A stretch of DNA of 64,000 bases from Limnohabitans sp. T6-20 (GCF_003063505.1 NZ_NERW01000002.1:248001-312000); one strand, 5' to 3'; shown: positions 1 through 10,948, counted from the first letter of the stretch. Made by a program: numbers and translations. Notes: a model not told the origin generated them from the sequence alone.

Positions 1-1540
<1,540 letters not shown>

Positions 1541-1580
1541 GGGTGTGTTTCCTGGGGCGGGCAGGGCCCGCGTCTATGGA

Positions 1581-1604
1581 AAAGGGCGTCTTGAGACGCC
1601 CTTT
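1581..1604 (-). terminator. Hairpin terminator between the glycine-zipper gene and ppnP
   Basis: A perfect 10-bp inverted repeat (AAAGGGCGTC / GACGCCCTTT) with a 4-base loop lies downstream of the minus-strand gene ending at 1676. The T-rich end on the minus strand makes it a plausible intrinsic terminator for that gene, separating it from ppnP. Confidence 0.6.
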
Positions 1605-1675
1605 GTGTCAAATCAAGCCCGCATTTTAGGCCAGACCGTGCAGGGCCTGACGGGGCGTCCTGCCGGGCAGCGCTT

Positions 1676-2329
1676 TCAGCGCCAGTGGCCGTGGCGGTAG
1701 CCGCCGCCCCATCCCCAACCCAGGTTGACACTGGTGTAAACCGGCGGGTAACTGCGGTAGACCGGGGTGGGCACGTAGACCACGCTGGATTCGGTGACCA
1801 CGGTCTCGGGCGGCTGGGCGCTCACGAGTGTGCCCGTGGGGGCCTCAGAGCGCGGCGCGCCCATGGGCGTCACTTGCAGCGGAATGGTGGGGCCGGGGTC
1901 TTGTGGCAACTGCACGTTGTATTGCTTGCCCGCGTATTCATAGACCACGTTGTAGCCGATCAGGCGGTTTTCGTAGACGGTTTGGGTGGTGCAAGTGGTT
2001 TGAGGCGGGGGTGGGTTGTTTTGGCTTTCCACTTTGTTGCCCAGCACGGCCCCCCCGATCACCCCGGCCATGGTTGCCAGGCCCTGGCTGTCGCGCCCCC
2101 CGAGTTGGCTGCCAATCACGCCACCGGCGATCGCGCCAATGATGGCGCCGCCACCGGATGTCTGCGTGGGCGCCTGAGGTGCGCTCTGCACGCAGGTTTG
2201 GCGAGGCACCGCCACTTGCTGGTAAACAGCCGTGCGTGAGATCACTTGACCCACTTCTTGGGCCTGCGCGCCAGCTGCTGCGACGCACAAAAGGCTGCCG
2301 ATCAGGCTGGGTAGGGTCAGTTGTTTCAT
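1676..2329 (-). CDS. Glycine-zipper 2TM-domain envelope protein
   Basis: The 217-residue product begins with a signal peptide ending near AAAGAQAQ. At about residues 59-100 it has a glycine-zipper segment, GGGAIIGAIAGGVIGSQLGG and then GVIGGAVLGNKVE, typical of the Rick_17kDa_Anti/SlyB-like family of outer-membrane or periplasmic proteins. The signal peptide shows no lipobox Cys, so a lipoprotein is not indicated. A middle segment (YENRLIGYNVVYEYAGKQY) and a C-terminus rich in Pro, Tyr, Gly and Trp follow. Such proteins are linked to envelope integrity, but the exact role is unknown. It is probably transcribed alone, with a hairpin terminator downstream. Confidence 0.8.
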   Translation of the reverse strand: MKQLTLPSLIGSLLCVAAAGAQAQEVGQVISRTAVYQQVAVPRQTCVQSAPQAPTQTSGGGAIIGAIAGGVIGSQLGGRDSQGLATMAGVIGGAVLGNKVESQNNPPPPQTTCTTQTVYENRLIGYNVVYEYAGKQYNVQLPQDPGPTIPLQVTPMGAPRSEAPTGTLVSAQPPETVVTESSVVYVPTPVYRSYPPVYTSVNLGWGWGGGYRHGHWR

Positions 2330-2422
2330 GGGTTCATGTCCTTGCGTTCACCGAATTCGTGAGTTTATGCCGGGCGGGCCGTCTGAACGGCGGGGTTTGG
2401 GTAAAGTTTTGTGACGCAGCGC

Positions 2423-2767
2423 TTAAGCGGGCCACTGGTCGGGGGTGAACCCAACCGTGATTTGGCCCGATGGCCAGGCAATCACCGGGCGTTTGATGGT
2501 GCTGGCGTGCTCCAGCATGACTTTTTTGGCGCTGGCGCTGTCGGTCACGCTGGCTTGCAAGGCCGGGTCGAGCTTGCGCCAGGTGGTGCCTTTGCGGTTG
2601 AGCAGGGTTTCCCAGCCCACGGCAGCCAGCCAAGTCTCGACCTCGGCTGCCGGGACACCTTGCTTCTTGAAGTCATGAAATGTGGCATCAAGCCCGTGGC
2701 CTGCCAGCCAGGTGCGGGCTTTTTTGACGGTGTCGCAATTGGGAATGCCGTAAACAATGGGGTGCAT
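2423..2767 (-). CDS. ArsC/Spx-family reductase, YffB-like
   Basis: The 114-residue protein has the thioredoxin-fold ArsC-family start YGIPNCDTVKKARTWL, with one Cys near residue 11, and the KRPVI segment close to the C-terminus that contains the cis-Pro region of the family. Length and layout fit YffB/Spx/MgsR-like proteins rather than a true arsenate reductase, and no arsenic genes lie nearby. YffB-like proteins are thought to be glutathione-dependent thiol reductases, but the substrate is not established. It is divergent from folC, with about 50 bases between the starts. Confidence 0.85.
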   Translation of the reverse strand: MHPIVYGIPNCDTVKKARTWLAGHGLDATFHDFKKQGVPAAEVETWLAAVGWETLLNRKGTTWRKLDPALQASVTDSASAKKVMLEHASTIKRPVIAWPSGQITVGFTPDQWPA

Positions 2768-2817
2768 GGGGATTTGCTCAAGGGGATAGTGACAAGACTG
2801 GGCGACAATCGCCGCCT

Positions 2818-4107
2818 ATGAAGACTCTACAGGAATGGCTCGACTGGTGCGAGCAGCTACACCCCGTGGCCATTGACATGGGCCTGGACCGCGTGAAAAC
2901 CGTGGCCGACCGCATGGATTTGCGGTTCGATTGCCCGGTCATCACTGTGGCGGGCACCAACGGCAAGGGTTCGACCTGCGCCATGCTCGAGGCGGTGTTG
3001 CTCCAAGCGGGTTACCGCACCGGCGTCTACACCTCGCCGCATCTGGTGCATTTTGAAGAGCGCTGCCGTTTGCACGGTGAATCGGCCTCGGCAGAGGTGT
3101 TTGCCGAGGCGTTTGCTGCTGTCGATGCGGTGCGCGGCGATGTCAGCCTGACCTATTTCGAGTTCAGCACCCTGGCGATCCTGCACCTCATGGCCCAATC
3201 GAATCTGGACGTGGCCATTTTGGAAGTGGGTCTGGGCGGGCGGCTGGATGCGGTCAACATCATCGATGCCGATTGCGCCGTGATCACCAGCATCGACATC
3301 GACCACACGGCCATTTTGGGCAAAGACCGTGAAAGCATCGGTTTTGAGAAGGCGGGCATCATGCGCGCCGGGCGTCCGGTGATCGTCAGCGACCCGGTGC
3401 CGCCGCAAAGCGTGATCGACCACGCAGCCTCCTTGGGGGCCGATCTTTGGCTGTTTGGCCGGGATTTCAACTTTTCAGGTGACAAGCAGCAGTGGGCCTG
3501 GGCGGGGCGCGAGCGCCGTTACAGCGGCATGGCTTATCCGGCCCTGCGCGGGGCCAATCAGTTGATCAACGCTTCGGGCGTCTTGGCCGCGCTGGACGCC
3601 CTGCGTCAGCGCATCCCTGTCACGGCGCAAGCGGTGCGCAATGGGCTGGCCATGGTGGAGCTGCCGGGGCGGTTCCAGATCGTGCCGGGGCAGCCGGTGC
3701 TGGTGTTGGATGTGGCGCACAACCCCCATTCGGTGGCGGCGCTGGCGGCCAATCTGGACGCCATGGGTTTTTACCCCACCACCCACGCGGTGCTGGGGGC
3801 CATGGCCGACAAGGACCTGCTGCCCATGCTGCAGCGGGTCAACCCGATGGTGGACAAGTGGTATTTCACCGATTTGCCCTTGCCCCGAGCCGCGAAAGCG
3901 CTGGATCTGGAGCAGGCCTGGCGCGCTCAAAACACCCGGACCGACACCTCGTCCAGCGTCCATGCCGACCCCATGCTGGCGCTGCAGGCGGCCATCGATG
4001 CGGCTGACCCGGCTGATAGAATCGTCGTCTTTGGCTCCTTCTATACCGTGGGCGGTGTTTTGAAAGACGGCATACCGCGTCTGCAAGCCAAACACCTCAG
4101 CCCGTGA
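2818..4107 (+). CDS. folC: Bifunctional dihydrofolate/folylpolyglutamate synthase
   Basis: FolC adds glutamate to dihydropteroate and extends the poly-glutamate tail of folates. The 429-residue protein shows the Mur-ligase-like P-loop TVAGTNGKGSTCAMLE near residue 42, the LGGRLDAVN motif, SIDIDHTAILG, and the C-domain motif VLDVAHNPHS near residue 302. Length is normal. It starts the run folC-dedD-cvpA-purF-metZ, a gene order I know from many beta- and gammaproteobacteria, where accD usually precedes folC. Here accD is not upstream; a divergent reductase gene takes that place. Confidence 0.97.
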   Translation: MKTLQEWLDWCEQLHPVAIDMGLDRVKTVADRMDLRFDCPVITVAGTNGKGSTCAMLEAVLLQAGYRTGVYTSPHLVHFEERCRLHGESASAEVFAEAFAAVDAVRGDVSLTYFEFSTLAILHLMAQSNLDVAILEVGLGGRLDAVNIIDADCAVITSIDIDHTAILGKDRESIGFEKAGIMRAGRPVIVSDPVPPQSVIDHAASLGADLWLFGRDFNFSGDKQQWAWAGRERRYSGMAYPALRGANQLINASGVLAALDALRQRIPVTAQAVRNGLAMVELPGRFQIVPGQPVLVLDVAHNPHSVAALAANLDAMGFYPTTHAVLGAMADKDLLPMLQRVNPMVDKWYFTDLPLPRAAKALDLEQAWRAQNTRTDTSSSVHADPMLALQAAIDAADPADRIVVFGSFYTVGGVLKDGIPRLQAKHLSP

Positions 4108-4117
4108 GCACCACGCC

Positions 4118-4930
4118 ATGGCCTTTTTTAAGTTCCGATTTCCTGGTCAAACCGCTTCTGCCGAGGCGGTGACCTCTGGCCCCAACGAAAACATCGAAGT
4201 CGTTCGCCGCCGTGCGCGGCATCGTTTGATGGGGTCTGTTGTGCTTGTGTTGATCGCGGTTGTGGGTTTTCCGCTGCTCTTTGACACCCAGCCACGACCT
4301 GTTGCGGTCGACACCCCCATCGTGATCCCCGACCGGCAAAGCACATCGCCTTTGACCAGCGGCACACCTGTGCCTGCAACGCAAGCACCCGCCAAGCCTT
4401 TGCTTCCTGCATCCGAAGCCGTCTCGCCCCAAGCCAGCCTGGATGCGCGTGAAGAGGTGGTTTTGCCTGCACCGCCCGTGGTGGCGCCTGTGCCTGAGAC
4501 GCCCAAAGTGACGCCGCCCGCAGAAAAGACCAAAGAAAAAGAAACCGTGGCCAAAAAAGAGCCTGCGGTCAAAGAAGAAACCAAGCCTGCTGCCCCCAAG
4601 GCTGAAAAGCCGGCCCCTGCGGCCAAGCCCAAAGACGACGGCGGCAAAGCCCAAGCGCTGCTGGAGGGCAAGTCGGAGGGCAAGTCCGCCAAGGCCACCG
4701 CTGGCCGTGCGGTCATCCAAGTGGGCGCGTTTTCTGATGCCGCCAAAGTGCGCGATGTGCGCCACAAGCTGGAGCAGGCCGGGTTGAAAACCTACACCCA
4801 GGTGGTGGAGAAAGACGGCAAGAGCACCACCCGAATTCGTGTGGGCCCCTATGAAACGCGTGAAGAGGCCGACAAAGTCGCCGCGCGCATCCGCAAGCTT
4901 GACCTGCCGGCATCGGTCTTGAAGCTCTGA
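4118..4930 (+). CDS. dedD: SPOR-domain cell-division protein, DedD-like
   Basis: The 270-residue protein has a short cytoplasmic N-terminus, one membrane helix at about residues 38-55 (MGSVVLVLIAVVGFPLLF), a long Pro/Ala/Lys-rich periplasmic linker and a C-terminal SPOR domain starting near residue 193 (RAVIQVGAFSDAAKVRDV). SPOR domains bind denuded septal peptidoglycan glycans, so DedD-type proteins gather at the division site. It lies 10 bases after folC and 1 base before cvpA, which matches the conserved folC-dedD-cvpA-purF order. The Lys/Glu/Pro linker is low-complexity, as is usual. Confidence 0.93.
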   Translation: MAFFKFRFPGQTASAEAVTSGPNENIEVVRRRARHRLMGSVVLVLIAVVGFPLLFDTQPRPVAVDTPIVIPDRQSTSPLTSGTPVPATQAPAKPLLPASEAVSPQASLDAREEVVLPAPPVVAPVPETPKVTPPAEKTKEKETVAKKEPAVKEETKPAAPKAEKPAPAAKPKDDGGKAQALLEGKSEGKSAKATAGRAVIQVGAFSDAAKVRDVRHKLEQAGLKTYTQVVEKDGKSTTRIRVGPYETREEADKVAARIRKLDLPASVLKL

Positions 4931-4931
4931 C

Positions 4932-5426
4932 ATGGCGACGGCCCTCACCGATTGGATTTTGTTGGGGGTGTTACTCGCCTCCATGGTGGTGGGGCTTTGG
5001 CGTGGGCTGGTGTATGAGGTTTTGTCGCTGGCTGGTTGGGTCGCGGCTTTTGTCGTTGCGCAGTGGCTGGCCCCCGATGTGGTGGGTTGGTTGCCATTCA
5101 TCAAGGGTGCGCCTGCATCGGTGCAATACGCGGTGGCGTTTGCCGTGGTCTTTGTGGTCACCGTGTTTGCGGCGGGGCTGGTGTCCTGGCTGATCAAGAA
5201 ATTGGTTGAAACCGTGGGCTTGCGCCCTGTAGACCGCACTTTGGGCGGTGTATTTGGCTTGGCTCGTGGCGTGGTCTTGCTGCTGGCCTTGACGGTGGTG
5301 TTGCAGCTGACAGGGCTTTCACGAGACGCATGGTGGTCAACAGCCCAAGGTCCGGTTTGGCTTGAGCTTGTCCTCACGGGCTTGAAGCCGCTTTTGCCGC
5401 AGACCTTTGTGGAATATTTGCCCTGA
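4932..5426 (+). CDS. cvpA: CvpA family membrane protein
   Basis: The 164-residue protein shows four likely membrane helices and the CvpA start TDWILLGVLLASMVVGLWRG, with GLVYEVLSLAGWVAAFVVAQ next and VDRTLGGVFGLARGVVLLL in the C-terminal half. CvpA was named for colicin V production in E. coli and has been tied to envelope and bile-salt tolerance; its molecular activity is unclear. It sits between dedD and purF, the usual place, and is likely in the same operon. Confidence 0.92.
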   Translation: MATALTDWILLGVLLASMVVGLWRGLVYEVLSLAGWVAAFVVAQWLAPDVVGWLPFIKGAPASVQYAVAFAVVFVVTVFAAGLVSWLIKKLVETVGLRPVDRTLGGVFGLARGVVLLLALTVVLQLTGLSRDAWWSTAQGPVWLELVLTGLKPLLPQTFVEYLP

Positions 5427-5464
5427 ATTGCTCAGAGTTATTCGATTTTTGAACGGAAAAAAGT

Positions 5465-6979
5465 ATGTGTGGAATTGTCGGCGTTGTCAGCAGCGCACCG
5501 GTCAATCAGTTGATTTATGACGCCTTGTTGCTCTTGCAGCACCGGGGGCAAGACGCGGCGGGCATTGTCACGCAGCTTGATCGCAAATTTTTCATGCACA
5601 AGGCCAAGGGCATGGTGCGCGACGTGTTCCGCACCCGCAACATGCGCAGCTTGCCCGGCAATTGCGGCCTGGGCCAAGTGCGTTACCCCACGGCAGGCAA
5701 TGCCTTCAGCGAAGAAGAGGCCCAGCCTTTTTATGTGAACGCGCCGTTTGGCCTCGTGCTGGTGCACAACGGCAACCTGACCAATGCCCACGCGCTCAAG
5801 GCCGAGTTGTTTTCCAACGACCACCGCCACATCAACACCGAGAGCGACTCCGAGGTGCTGCTCAACGTGCTGGCCCACGAGCTGGAAAAGACCACCCGTG
5901 GCTTGCCCCTGAAGCCGCTGGACGTGTTCGAGGCCGTGCGCGGCGTCAACCGCCGTGTCAAAGGCTCTTACGCCGTGATTGCCTTGATCGCAGGCCACGG
6001 TTTGGTGGCTTTCCGTGATCCGCACGGTATCCGCCCCTTGTGCATGGGCCGTGGCGAAGATGGCTCCATCATGTTGGCCAGCGAGTCCGTGGCGCTGGAT
6101 GGCACCGCACACCAGTTCGAGCGCGATGTCGCGCCCGGCGAGGCCATTTTTGTGGACCTGGAAGGCCAGATGCACAGCGCATCTTGCAGTGACAAGGCCC
6201 AACTGAGCCCTTGCATTTTCGAATACGTGTACCTCGCGCGCCCCGACTCCACCATGGACGGCATTTCGGTGTACCAAGCCCGCTTGAATCTGGGCGAGAC
6301 ACTGGCCAAGCGCGTCATCTCCACGGTGCCGCCCAGCGACATTGATGTGGTGATTCCGATTCCGGAGTCCAGCCGCCCCAGTGCCACGCAGCTGGCGCAT
6401 CTGCTGGGCATTCCTTACCGCGAAGGTTTTGTCAAAAACCGCTATGTAGGCCGCACCTTCATCATGCCGGGCCAAGCGGTGCGTAAAAAATCGGTGCGCC
6501 AAAAACTCAACACCATCGTCAGCGAATTCAAGGGCCGCAACGTGTTGCTGGTCGATGACTCCATCGTGCGCGGCACCACCAGCCGTGAGATCGTGCAGAT
6601 GGCGCGAGACGCGGGTGCGCGCAAGGTCTACATGGCCAGCGCAGCCCCCCCAGTGCGCTACCCCAACGTTTATGGCATCGACATGCCGACCAAAGAAGAG
6701 CTGGTGGCCCACGGCCGCAGCATCGAAGAAATCCGCCAGATCATTGGCTGTGACGCCTTGATTTATCAGGACGTCGAAGCCATGAAAACGGCAGTGGCCC
6801 AAACCCGTGTCAATGCGGCTGGCGCACTGTCCGATTTTGATGCCTCTTGTTTTGACGGCATTTATGTCACGGGCGATATTTCGGCCGACGACATCAGCCG
6901 CTTGAACGAGACCCGACCCCAGGTGGAAGAGGGTGCCGATGACAATTCGCGTTTGGCTCTGCCCAACGCCAGCGTGTGA
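5465..6979 (+). CDS. purF: Amidophosphoribosyltransferase
   Basis: PurF catalyses the first committed step of purine synthesis, moving the glutamine amide to PRPP. The 504-residue protein has the N-terminal nucleophile Cys right after Met (MCGIVGVVSSAPVNQ), the class II glutamine amidotransferase domain over about residues 1-240, and the PRPP-binding loop NVLLVDDSIVRGTTSREIVQ in the C-terminal phosphoribosyltransferase domain. The start is fixed by the catalytic Cys. Length is normal for a Gram-negative PurF. It follows cvpA and runs closely into metZ. Confidence 0.98.
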   Translation: MCGIVGVVSSAPVNQLIYDALLLLQHRGQDAAGIVTQLDRKFFMHKAKGMVRDVFRTRNMRSLPGNCGLGQVRYPTAGNAFSEEEAQPFYVNAPFGLVLVHNGNLTNAHALKAELFSNDHRHINTESDSEVLLNVLAHELEKTTRGLPLKPLDVFEAVRGVNRRVKGSYAVIALIAGHGLVAFRDPHGIRPLCMGRGEDGSIMLASESVALDGTAHQFERDVAPGEAIFVDLEGQMHSASCSDKAQLSPCIFEYVYLARPDSTMDGISVYQARLNLGETLAKRVISTVPPSDIDVVIPIPESSRPSATQLAHLLGIPYREGFVKNRYVGRTFIMPGQAVRKKSVRQKLNTIVSEFKGRNVLLVDDSIVRGTTSREIVQMARDAGARKVYMASAAPPVRYPNVYGIDMPTKEELVAHGRSIEEIRQIIGCDALIYQDVEAMKTAVAQTRVNAAGALSDFDASCFDGIYVTGDISADDISRLNETRPQVEEGADDNSRLALPNASV

Positions 6980-6988
6980 GCCACAGCC

Positions 6989-8200
6989 ATGACTGAACCA
7001 TCCCGATTTGACGATTTGCACATCGAAACCCTCGCAGTGCGCGCAGCGGTCGAGCGCAGCCAATACGGCGAAAACTCTGAAGCCCTGTACCTGACCAGCG
7101 GCTATGTGCAGCCCTCGGCAGAAGCGGCGGCACGCCGTTTCGCTGGCGATGAAGAAGGCTACACCTACGGTCGCTACGGCAACCCCACAGTCACCAGCAT
7201 GGAAATGCGCTTGGCCGCCCTGGAAGGCACCGAGGCAGCCATGGGCACGGCTTCGGGCATGTCGGCCATCCTCATGATGTGCATGGGCCTGCTCAAGGCG
7301 GGTGACCATGTGGTGTGTTCTCGCTCCATGTTCGGCTCCACCATCAAGTTGATTGGGTCCGATCTGGCCAAGTTTGGCGTGGAATCCAGCTTCGTGTCGC
7401 AGACCGATTTGCCTGCTTGGCAAGCGGCCATCCGCCCCAACACCAAGTTGTTGTTTGCTGAAACACCGACCAACCCGCTGACCGAGGTCTGCGACATTCA
7501 GGCCTTGGCCGACATGGCCCACAACGCCGGGGCTTGGTTTGCCGTGGACAACTGCTTCGCCACACCCGCCTTGCAGCGTCCGGCGGCCATGGGTGCCGAC
7601 ATCATCATGCACTCGGGCACCAAATACCTCGATGGCCAAGGCCGCGTGATGGCGGGGGCCTTGTGCGCCTCGCAGAAAATGATCACCGAGAAGTTTTTGC
7701 CCGTACTCAAAAGCGGCGGCATGACGCTGGCACCCTTCAACGCCTGGGTGGTCCTCAAGGGCCTCGAAACCCTGGACCTGCGCATGCGCGCCCAAACCGC
7801 GCGTGCCCAAACACTGGCCGAATGGCTGGAAAAGCACCCGGCTGTGGCCCGCGTTTACTACCCTGGCTTGGCCAGCCATCCCCAGCACGATCTGGCCATG
7901 CGTCAGATGTCTGGTTTGGGCGGTGCGGTGCTGTCGTTTGATGTGAAGGCGGACGGCCCCGAGCAGGCCCGCCAACGCGCTTTCCATGTGATGGACCAGA
8001 TGCAAATGCTGTCCTTGGCCACCAACCTGGGCGACACCAAAACCATGGTCGCCCACCCGGCCAGCACCTCGCACGGCCGCCTGACCGAAGCCCAGCGCCA
8101 AGCGGCCGGCATTGGTCAGGGCCTGATCCGTGTGGCCGTCGGCCTCGAATACCCGCAAGACATTCAAAAAGACCTCTCCCGTGGTCTCGACACCCTCTGA
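6989..8200 (+). CDS. metZ: O-succinylhomoserine sulfhydrylase
   Basis: MetZ is a PLP enzyme that makes homocysteine directly from O-succinylhomoserine and sulfide, giving a direct-sulfhydrylation route to methionine. The 403-residue protein has the Cys/Met-metabolism fold, with [16 protein letters not shown] near the N-terminus, the AETPTNPL motif, and the PLP-lysine motif [12 protein letters not shown]. It begins 9 bases after purF, and the purF-metZ pairing is widespread in proteobacteria. A family member acting on O-acetylhomoserine is possible, but the context favours MetZ. Confidence 0.94.
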   Translation: MTEPSRFDDLHIETLAVRAAVERSQYGENSEALYLTSGYVQPSAEAAARRFAGDEEGYTYGRYGNPTVTSMEMRLAALEGTEAAMGTASGMSAILMMCMGLLKAGDHVVCSRSMFGSTIKLIGSDLAKFGVESSFVSQTDLPAWQAAIRPNTKLLFAETPTNPLTEVCDIQALADMAHNAGAWFAVDNCFATPALQRPAAMGADIIMHSGTKYLDGQGRVMAGALCASQKMITEKFLPVLKSGGMTLAPFNAWVVLKGLETLDLRMRAQTARAQTLAEWLEKHPAVARVYYPGLASHPQHDLAMRQMSGLGGAVLSFDVKADGPEQARQRAFHVMDQMQMLSLATNLGDTKTMVAHPASTSHGRLTEAQRQAAGIGQGLIRVAVGLEYPQDIQKDLSRGLDTL

Positions 8201-8201
8201 T

Positions 8202-9596
8202 ATGACCCTTCCTGTACGCACGCGCACCCGCTTTGCCCCATCGCCCACAGGCTTCATTCATCTGGGCAACATCCGCTCGGCCCTGTACCCCTGGGCTTTT
8301 GCCCGTGCCACGGGTGGTGACTTCATCTTGCGCATCGAAGACACCGACCTGGACCGTTCTACGCAAGCGTCTGTTGACGTGATCATCGAAGGCATGGCCT
8401 GGTTGGGGCTGGACCACGACGAGGGTCCGTTCTACCAAATGCAACGCATGGACCGCTACAAGGCGGTGCTGGCCGACTTGATTGCCGCGGGCCATGTCTA
8501 CCCTTGCTACATGAGCATGGCGGAACTCGACGCCTTGCGCGAACGACAGATGGTCAACAAGGAAAAGCCCCGTTACGACGGCACCTGGCGTCCGGCAGAG
8601 GGCAAAACCTTGCCCGCGATTCCCGAGGGTGTGAAGCCTGTGTTGCGCTTCAAAAACCCGATCGGCGGCGTGGTGGCCTGGGACGACAAGGTCAAAGGCC
8701 GCATCGAGATCAGCAACGACGAGCTCGATGACCTGGTGATCGCCCGCCCTGACGGCACGCCCACCTACAACTTCTGCGTGGTGGTGGACGACATCGACAT
8801 GCAGATCACGCACGTGATCCGTGGCGACGACCATGTGAACAACACGCCACGCCAGATCAACATCTTCAAAGCCTTGGGCAAAGAGCCTCCGGTGTATGCC
8901 CACTTGCCCACCGTGCTGAATGAGCAGGGCGAGAAGATGAGCAAGCGCAACGGGGCCAAGGCGGTCACGGCCTACCGCGACGAAGGTTATCTGCCCGATG
9001 CCATGGTCAACTACCTGGCGCGTCTGGGCTGGAGCCACGGCGATGACGAAATCTTCAGCCGCGCCCAGTTCCTCGAGTGGTTCAACCTGGACCACCTGGG
9101 CCGCAGCGCCGCACAATTTGACGAAGCCAAGCTCAAGTGGGTCAACGCCCAGCACCTCAAGGCCCTGCCCGACGAGGAATTGGCTCAGCATGTTCAGCCC
9201 TTCCTGGCCAAACTGGGTGTGGTGGCCGATGAGCGCCTGGCCAATATTTGCGGCCTGTTCAAGGACCGCTGTGACACGCTGGTCGTTTTGGCCCAATGGA
9301 TTTCGGCGTTTTATTTGGACGTGGTGCCCAATGCCGAAGAGAAAGCCCAGCATGTGACCGATGCGGTCAAGCCTGCTTTGGCTGTGTTGGCGGGCAAGCT
9401 GTCCAGCTGTTCGTGGGACAAGCCATCCATTGCGGCGGCGATCAAGGAAACCTTGGCCGCAACCGGCCTCAAGATGCCTCAAATCGCCATGCCTGTTCGG
9501 GTGTTGGTGATGGGCACGGCCCAGACTCCATCGCTCGATGCGGTGCTCGCTTTAAGCCAGAGAGAAAAAATTCTGGAGCGCTTGAAAAACGCCTGA
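8202..9596 (+). CDS. gltX: Glutamate-tRNA ligase
   Basis: GltX charges tRNA-Glu with glutamate. The start at 8202 was chosen over an upstream in-frame codon at 8130 because that one lies inside metZ and the family begins [12 protein letters not shown]. The HIGH-type motif appears as [10 protein letters not shown] near residue 17 and the KMSKR motif as [10 protein letters not shown] near residue 243. Length is 464 residues, typical of the discriminating class. It begins right after metZ, and a tRNA operon that includes tRNA-Glu follows, so enzyme and substrate are neighbours. The -35 box of the tRNA promoter lies inside the 3' end of this gene. Confidence 0.97.
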   Translation: MTLPVRTRTRFAPSPTGFIHLGNIRSALYPWAFARATGGDFILRIEDTDLDRSTQASVDVIIEGMAWLGLDHDEGPFYQMQRMDRYKAVLADLIAAGHVYPCYMSMAELDALRERQMVNKEKPRYDGTWRPAEGKTLPAIPEGVKPVLRFKNPIGGVVAWDDKVKGRIEISNDELDDLVIARPDGTPTYNFCVVVDDIDMQITHVIRGDDHVNNTPRQINIFKALGKEPPVYAHLPTVLNEQGEKMSKRNGAKAVTAYRDEGYLPDAMVNYLARLGWSHGDDEIFSRAQFLEWFNLDHLGRSAAQFDEAKLKWVNAQHLKALPDEELAQHVQPFLAKLGVVADERLANICGLFKDRCDTLVVLAQWISAFYLDVVPNAEEKAQHVTDAVKPALAVLAGKLSSCSWDKPSIAAAIKETLAATGLKMPQIAMPVRVLVMGTAQTPSLDAVLALSQREKILERLKNA

Positions 9597-9611
9597 AATT
9601 CTGTCTATAAT
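9582..9611 (+). promoter_or_regulatory. Strong sigma-70 promoter of the tRNA operon
   Basis: TTGAAA at 9582-9587 and a perfect TATAAT at 9606-9611 are separated by 18 bases, close to the sigma-70 ideal. The -35 box lies in the last codons of gltX. This fits a strong promoter for the three tRNA genes starting at 9672. Confidence 0.75.
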
Positions 9612-9671
9612 TCAAGTCTCGACACCAACGAGGCATAACGAAAAAGCAGCAATGCTCGACGTTTTACCAAA

Positions 9672-9747
<76 letters not shown>

Positions 9748-9800
9748 ACGTGTTGAGAATGTTCGCAAGAACAAGTTTCGAAAGAAACAGTCCAGGTTAT

Positions 9801-9876
9801 GACCCTATCGTCTAGAGGCCTAGGACATCACCCTTTCACGGTGAGTACCGGGGTTCGAATCCCCGTAGGGTCGCCA
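9801..9876 (+). tRNA. tRNA-Glu(TTC)
   Basis: The acceptor arms GACCCTA/TAGGGTC pair perfectly. The anticodon stem TCACC/GGTGA encloses loop CTTTCAC with anticodon TTC, and the T-arm is CGGGGTTCGAATCCCCG. CCA is encoded. It lies 53 bases after tRNA-Ala, in the same transcript. Confidence 0.97.
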
Positions 9877-9932
9877 AGTTTTGTAGCACTTGGTCAGTTG
9901 CACAAGCAGCCTGACAAAAGTTACAGCTACCA

Positions 9933-10009
9933 GGAGTGGTAGTTCAGTTGGTTAGAATACCGGCCTGTCACGCCGGGGGTCGCGGGTTCGAGTCCCGTCC
10001 ACTCCGCCA
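9933..10009 (+). tRNA. tRNA-Asp(GTC), target site of the downstream island
   Basis: The acceptor arms GGAGTGG/CCACTCC pair perfectly. The anticodon stem CCGGC/GCCGG encloses loop CTGTCAC with anticodon GTC, and CCA is encoded. The last 13 bases (9997-10009) recur exactly at 15830-15842, so this gene appears to have served as an integration site while staying intact. Confidence 0.97.
9997..10009 (+). repeat. Putative attL: 3' end of tRNA-Asp
   Basis: GTCCACTCCGCCA, covering the 3' acceptor arm and CCA of tRNA-Asp, is repeated in the same orientation at 15830-15842. Direct repeats of a tRNA 3' end are the usual footprint of tyrosine-recombinase integration. Confidence 0.7.
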
Positions 10010-10034
10010 TTATTCATGATGGTTTCCATTAAAG

Positions 10035-10062
10035 TGCCCACTAACATAGTGGGCATTTTTTT
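10035..10062. terminator. Intrinsic terminator after tRNA-Asp
   Basis: A perfect 9-bp stem TGCCCACTA/TAGTGGGCA with loop ACA is followed by seven T residues. It can end the tRNA transcript on the plus strand and, with A-rich sequence on the other side, may also serve the minus-strand gene ending at 10277. Confidence 0.85.
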
Positions 10063-10276
10063 ATTCCAAATTGGAATAAATTATTCAAAGACGCTCAAGC
10101 GTCACCCGCTGCGGATCATAGCAATCCACTTGACCGGTGTCCAAAACGCGCCAGATCCTGCGAACCGAGGGTGTACAGACACCAGCTGCCCAAGCGGGGC
10201 AGGGCCTCTAGCCGTGGCGCATGATGAGACTGCTCGGATACCAGAAAGCTTGGATGAGCCACACAATACCGGCTGA
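10063..10276. other. Island left-end non-coding stretch with a palindrome
   Basis: A 19-base palindrome (TTATTCCAA-A-TTGGAATAA, 10061-10079) follows directly on the terminator. The rest shows no start with a ribosome site and no recognisable protein in any frame. It may be eroded sequence from the inserted element. Confidence 0.4.
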
Positions 10277-10948
10277 TCAAAGATGAAGGCGTGATACGTC
10301 CAAGATCCAGATTTGTTTTCCGCGAGTCTGAATGGCGTTCGTTTCACGGAGTTTTTTCAGGACACGTGTGATCGTCACACGAGAGGTTCCCGTCATGGCC
10401 GCAATTTGATCGTGCGTCAATGCGATATCAATGAGCACGCCACCATCTTGGGGTCTGCCATAGAGCTCTGCCAGTCGTCTGAGCAGTTCCGAAATTCGAG
10501 ACTCGGGGTTGGCTGATGCGAGGTATTGAGCCCGGATACCAAGAACACGCTGCTTCATCGAAGTTATTTTGAGCAGTGCGAGCGCAAAATCTGGGGCAAG
10601 CTGAAACGCTTTTCCGACCTCATTGGCGTCAAAAACGATGACTTCGGTATCTTCCTGGGCTACAGCAGAAGAAAAGCGGGGCTGACCGTCAAAGGCCGCC
10701 CCTTCACCACAAATGGCCCATTGACCCATCACCTCCAAAACGAACTCTGTTCCGTCTTCACGGCCAGTGAATATTTGGATTCGCCCGCGCAGGATGAAGA
10801 AAAATTCAGTATCGACTGCTCCCTGTCGATAAAGGAACTCCCCTTTTTTGAAGGTCTTTTTTCGTCCCAGATGTGCAGCGCGAATGATGGGGCCCACCGC
10901 AACCTCATTGAGTCGCCAGGTCTCGGTGGACGGTACATTCTTGGCCAT
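10277..10948 (-). CDS. Crp/Fnr-family transcriptional regulator
   Basis: The 223-residue protein has an N-terminal cyclic-nucleotide-binding-like beta-barrel (about residues 20-125: KKGEFLYRQGAVDTEFFFIL, then GEGAAFDGQPR) and a C-terminal winged helix with HDQIAAMTGTSRVTITRVLK near residue 180. No Cys cluster for an FNR-type iron-sulfur centre is seen at the N-terminus, so it probably senses a small molecule. The recognition helix RVTITR resembles that of NtcA (RVTVTR, from memory), which reads GTA-N8-TAC. Two such palindromes lie in the divergent promoter at 13178 and 13245. It is the last gene of the minus-strand set and likely the local regulator. Confidence 0.9.
   Translation of the reverse strand: MAKNVPSTETWRLNEVAVGPIIRAAHLGRKKTFKKGEFLYRQGAVDTEFFFILRGRIQIFTGREDGTEFVLEVMGQWAICGEGAAFDGQPRFSSAVAQEDTEVIVFDANEVGKAFQLAPDFALALLKITSMKQRVLGIRAQYLASANPESRISELLRRLAELYGRPQDGGVLIDIALTHDQIAAMTGTSRVTITRVLKKLRETNAIQTRGKQIWILDVSRLHL

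Noticed and set aside
5438-8257. A 939-codon open frame on the minus strand opposite purF and metZ
   Set aside because: It is the high-GC shadow of two firmly identified genes; its His/Gly/Ala-rich product has no domain and no ribosome site.
7755-9482. A 575-codon minus-strand frame opposite metZ and gltX
   Set aside because: It is antisense to gltX and metZ with low-complexity product and no start signal.
10016-10276. An 86-codon frame between tRNA-Asp and the Crp-type gene
   Set aside because: It starts inside the tRNA terminator, has no ribosome site and its product matches no family known to me.
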